Below the pieces are notes generated by a model. It was not told where the DNA came from. It ran no database searches and saw only the letters and a list, made by a program, of their open reading frames with translations. From Linyphia triangularis (lineage: Eukaryota > Arthropoda > Arachnida > Araneae > Linyphiidae), in contig OZ021732.1 in assembly GCA_963978545.1 (NCBI GenBank), positions 24,190,688 through 24,254,687 on the forward strand: a DNA stretch of 64,000 nucleotides. The letters are read 5' to 3'. Both the position numbers and the translations under genes were made by a program. Positions 53,001 through 59,000 of the stretch are shown in pieces (positions within the stretch are counted from its first letter, which is position 1; each line of letters starts with the position of its first letter).

Positions 53001-56000
53001 GTAGAACAACAGGGTTGTCACACACCTAAAAAAACAGAAAATCTGGAATTATCAGGGGAAATGAGGAAGCCTAAAGGGAATTGTCTGGGAAAACTATAAA
53101 AAAATTATATTTTCTGAAAAAGTCAGGGAATATCTTTCAGATTCAAGTTTTCTTCCAATAAGTTTAGTAATTTTTTCAGAACTCACACATGCATTCTGAA
53201 AATTTGATATTTCATGTGATATTTTCTTGTAACAATGTGTAAAATGCAGCCACTGAAAGCATATTGACTGAAAAATGGGTGAAAATCTTTCGCTTTTTCT
53301 ACAATTTTTATTATTTTTAATGGACTTTATCAGACTAAACTGGCCTAAAACACCCCTCAAAAAATATTTTTAGCTGCACACATTAGTACATAAATATATT
53401 CTTATTCAGCTATTTTTGTATACTTTAAAGTAACGCTGTGTATGTATTTTCCTCTTTTGTCATAATTTGACTGTTTTCACTCTGCCAAAAAGTTTATTTC
53501 TACTTTTTTGCCAAAATTTTGATAAAAATGCTTATTAAAACACAGAAGAAAAAAATTCTTTATAATCCTTCTCTAAATTTAAAATTTTTACTGAAATTGT
53601 ATGCAAAAATGTTTGTTCCCTTTTGCTTGAAATGAAACCTGGAGATTTTAAAAAATATCTGGAAAACCTGAAACGTCAGGGAATTTTGTTTTGTATTTTG
53701 AGTGGCAACCCTGAACAAGTTCACCTATACAAGGATGAGAGTTTTCCTCCTTTTTTATTTTTTATGTAACATTTTCCCTCTCTTTGCCCCTGTTTAGAGT
53801 ATCTGCATTTTTCTGATCTGAACCAGTTTTTCCTGCTAAAAATATACTTTTCCTCATGTCTAAAAAAAGATTTTTCCTCTTAGCTCCCCATTTCTCACAG
53901 ATTAACTTCACAAATTCCTAATATTTGAAATGTAATTATTATATAGTATGAGAAATTTCATTGTATCTTTAAAATTATTGAATCATACTTCCTAAATAAT
54001 TTTTTTGTTGAATTTTTGGGTATTCCTTCCGTGAACTTTTTTAACGAATTTTTAGATTTCCTCCTTTTTGCTATCTGAGCACTCTCATCCCTGCATATAT
54101 ATCTACATGTAGTTTCATTTTCGTAGAAATATAGGTAACTGCTTGCTCCCTAATCTATACATTAGAATAAACTGTTGTCACTAGTTCAGCGTTTGTCACT
54201 AACTTTTCGAGTCGGGCTTAATGACTTACGTTGGAGCTTTTCACGGGCCGGATACACCAAAATATGTCTTTATTATCAATTAATAATAAATAGCATTTCT
54301 GAAAATTGGAAAAAATATTAATTTTTTTATATTAATAAAATTACAATTAATATTTGATTTTTTTTTCTTTTTCTTCAAATAATAATAAATAAAAAAAAAA
54401 GTGTTTATTATTAGTAAATCAAAGTCTAAAAAAAGAAGTGAATCTATAGTTTCAAGGTGACAATGTGATTTAACATAACTTTTAATAAAAGTATTTAAAC
54501 TATACTTATAGATTTTTCTGTTTTAGTCGATATGAATTTTGAGACAATGACGATAGAAATCATTCAGTTTATTTTATGATAAAATCGATGTCTTTCAGAG
54601 TATTTGTTATAGTCAATTTTAATAAATTATCCAAATGCGATTGAGTTAAGTTGTTCTTGTATTTACTCGTAATGGAATCCACTTTGCTGAAAGCTTCTTC
54701 ATATAGTTTCTTCGGGCACATAGTGGAGAACTCTCTTCTACATTGTTAATACATATATTATTTAGGATAAATAACAATAATGTAAAAAATAGTCCATACC
54801 GTGAAATTTTATTTATTTTTTATTTTTTTTATCTTCCGTGGTGCCCGCAGAAAAATCTGCAGCAGGCCAAATCCGGCCCGCTGGCTGCATAGTGGCTAAT
54901 GCTGCTCTAGTTTGACAATTAAACAACATTCAGTGTTGGTAATTTCTGAGACTTCCAATGCATTTCTCTTTCTCCACAGCTCTGAAACTGGTCGAGTTCG
55001 AGCATCAATTGAAGATCTGCTAGTACTGATAAAAAGAATGTTTGATTTTGATTTCAATGATGAGGTATTGAAACTTTTTTGCAATCTGTATGTTGTGATG
55101 TGGTTTAGAGCGATTTTTAGGTATAGCATTGTAATATCTTTAAAATTTAATATAATATAACCACTTACTTATAGGGCATTGTACTTCTTTATGGAACTAA
55201 TTAATTACAATAAACATTAAAGCAACAACAAAAAAAAACTACCCAAGTTTGATTATAAAATAAAACTTTTCTAAATTCTTAAAAACTATTCTTAACTCAT
55301 TTCTTAAAAACTAAAAACACAAGGTTTGTGTACCTCCTAAATATGTTTATTTTTGCAATGCCTTAGATTAATGTTAGTTATAACTCTGCACTATACTGTA
55401 GTGATAAGCTTATACATAAGTGATTCTGACTTGTTCGATCGGGGATCAATTTTCACATTCAAAAATCATATTATAGCAAACTTTAATGTATGTATTGCTG
55501 AATACGCCAAACTCTCAAAATTGTCTTCTTAAAAAAATCAAAAATGCAAAATAAATTCAGTTAAACATTTTACAAATTTAAAACTGTTTATGTTTATTGT
55601 GATAATTGATAGTTCTGCAATGCTCCATGCCTCGATGTAATCTTACTATTACTAAACAAACCTTTAACAGTTATTTTCTAGGCGTATTTATTCCTGATCC
55701 TAACTGATGCAGTCTATGAAGAATGCATTTCTTCTTTGTTCACCCAAAGGGTCCGCCAACATGGGAGTTGTTATAGTACAGTAGAACCCCTCACATTTGC
55801 CCTAATATTCCTTAGATTTTTGTTTCTCACTGATATTCCTAAAAAATAATAAAAAAATAATTTCAAAAATTCCTCGGTCTTCCTCCAAAACCAGCGAAAA
55901 AACCCAAATATTCCTTCAAGCGGAAAATCTTTTCCTAGATTTCAATTATTCCATTTATTAAAAATTGGCATTTTTTGCTGCTATTGAAACATGCTCTGAA

Positions 56001-59000
56001 AAGAATGTGTTAGGAGCCTATGTCAGCTTTGATAGTAAAAATACAGTAGATCCTCATTTCAATGACCCCTAGATATAGCGACCCCTTCATTATAATGACT
56101 GGCATTGAAATTCCCAATTGTTTTTCATAGGGCCAACATTATTTTTTATTTGTTACAAAGACCGAAACGCTTGCAATTTTTCGTTATAACGACCACATAT
56201 TTGCAAAAAAATTTGAAAACGTATTTCAACAAACTAGGGCGTTGCAGCTGACGATTCGGTTTTGACCGGTTTAAGCCTGTTCTGCTTGTTGACAAGAGAG
56301 GTTCAGAGCACGCCGGGGAAGGAGAGAACAGGAATGCTGTTAGTATTTCCGGAGGGCGAACTACCCAAAAAGTTTGCATTCACTCTGATTGGTTGTTCAA
56401 ATATCGATACTGGCAAGAGATTGGCACCGCTAGTCTTGGGCATTGGTCTTGGGTTCCTTACTATGTGAAAACTAAATCTTTATTCAGGATGGCACTTATA
56501 AATAAGCGCAATCAGATTTCGATCGATACCAACTGTAAAATGTTTCAAAAGCTGAAGTACCGAGGATGTTCAACATTAAGAAAAGTATGCTGTTTACAAT
56601 CTTAAAAAATGGAGGTAAAATTTCATCTGCAAATGAGACTGGGATCCTAAAAGCAAGGGTGCGTACTAGAGATGGGAAAATTCCACTTTTTGAGAAGTCC
56701 CTTGTGGAATGGTTGCAACTCGTACATTCTTCGAATATTCCAATATGGCAAACTTGTTGCTCGGATTACCAAGTCTGAAAAATAGTACAAATTGAAAACT
56801 TTTTGAAAAAGAAGAACTTTTCCCTAGTATTATTACGGTTTTGTGTATGCTTTTCAATTCAGTCATTCCACAAATCTTTAAGAACATTCTACACTCAACT
56901 GTTTATCAGCATTTAAAAATCTTAGTGTATGCAAAGATTTCAATACCCAAGATGTGGAGCAGTGGCAAGGCGTTAACAAGGATCTCTAGCGAAAGAATTT
57001 ATTGGGTGACAATATCGTCAAATCTGTCTCAAGTTCAGGATGACAGCATCAATGACAATGTAACCAGGATTAGAAGAAGAAAAAAACGTGTTGTTTTTTT
57101 CCCCCTTTTCTTTTTTCCAACTTATTTAAATTTATTTTGCAGTTTATGGGTGACAAGAAGAAAATGTTAAAAATACTATAAAGAAATTATTAAATTATGC
57201 ATGTTAATTCTCTGTATTAGATTTACTTGCATGTGTCCTTATTGTATTATTCCCTGTTAAATGTAGTGCTTATTTTTCACATTTTCTTTATGCAGGTGCA
57301 GGTAAATAATCAGGATGGGGAACTGGCTTTGCTTTTTTTAGCTTTTCCAAAAATATGTGATGCTGCATTTAAACTTTTAGAAGCACTTGTGTTAAAGTAA
57401 GTAAAATATCTATATCAATATAAAAAGATTGAACTTCATCATCAAATTTCATTTTAAATGTATAAATAGTCAGTAAAAAGGAAGCTTTTTCATTTATAAT
57501 CTTATAACTGTACAAAAAGGTTGTTGTTTTGATTGTAATTTTAATTAGTGGTATCTTGAATATGAAATTTGGTTGTGACAAGTTTAAAAGCTAATTACCT
57601 TATATTTACTAAACTTATTAACAGAAATAAAATTATATCATGGTTTGTACGTTTTTAAAAATGAAAAGTGCTTGAAAACCTTGAATTTTTTTTTTAATGT
57701 GCTAAAAGTACTGTAATTTTATTTTATTTCTAAAAATATGTCCTCTGAAGAAATTTTGGTCAACAAAATGAGCAGAATTTTTTGCATTTAGTTAAGCAAA
57801 TCAGCGACCTGGAAAACAGTGCGGTTGAAAATACACGATTGTATCATTCTCTCCTTTGATGCTCCCCGCCAGTGCAACCTAGCTGAAAATTGATTTACTC
57901 CAATCGAATCACGTGATCTTTTGTATTATGCTTGTTGTCGCCTAATTTTTTGTGTGCTGTTTGAAAATGGCAGGAAAATGCATTTTCAATTCATGCTGGT
58001 TAGAAAGCCAGAATATAATTCATTTTTACAAGCCTACGTGCTGGACCGCATTCTGCATGTGTACTTAGTGCGCCAAAAATTTCAGCATAGCATCGATGGG
58101 AGAAAGTGCTTTAAAAAGCTATGCGAAGAGCAAGAAGCAAGGGGATTTAGTTTATATAAGAAGTTTGATGTGCATTCTTGGAACTATTTCTAATGATAAA
58201 AAATGCCCTGAAAGTGAATAGTGTCCACAACAATCAACGTCGTCTTCGATATCTCAAGCAAGCACGATGGATGTGCATGTAGTTAAAAATAAAGTTTTGT
58301 ATGCTTAAATACTGTAGACATTTAAAACCATAAAAAAAAATCATGGCTTTTATAAATCAAATGAAAACATTGATAATTTTTTTGCATCGCATGTTCGCCA
58401 ATAGCGCGATGCATCTAAATTTTCATATGGAGAAAAAAAACTGATTATTATACAGTAGTTTGAATCGAGCCTTATCTTCAGATTGTATTAGAAGACAGCT
58501 TAATCAATTAGAATTTTTTCTTATTTTACGAAAGTCTCAATATGATGAAACAAGAAAAACAAACGGATATTCACATCTGATATTGGCATAATTACCAAGT
58601 GAGTACCAAGGTTTTTTTTTTTTTTTTTTTAAAGCTTTACAAATTTTTAAAAGCTTTACAGATTTCCATGGACGGTCCCAATGTTAATTGGAAGTTTTAC
58701 AACATGTTCCAAACTCATTATTTTTCCTTATTCGATAAATCTTTCATTAATATTGGAAGTTGTGTACTTTATATCATGAATAATGCTTTTAAAGCTGGTT
58801 GTGTTGCAAGCATGTGAGGAATCGGGTATTTTTTGACCGCCTTGTATAATTGAAGAATTTCTGAAAGTATCAGCAGGAGAATTACCTAAAAAAAAATTTT
58901 GCAGCACAGATGGCTTGAAAATGTTCCTGATAGTGAAACTGCTATAAATCTTCTTCCTAGTATTGGAAAATACATTATATCTGTGGATAAAGAAGATGAC

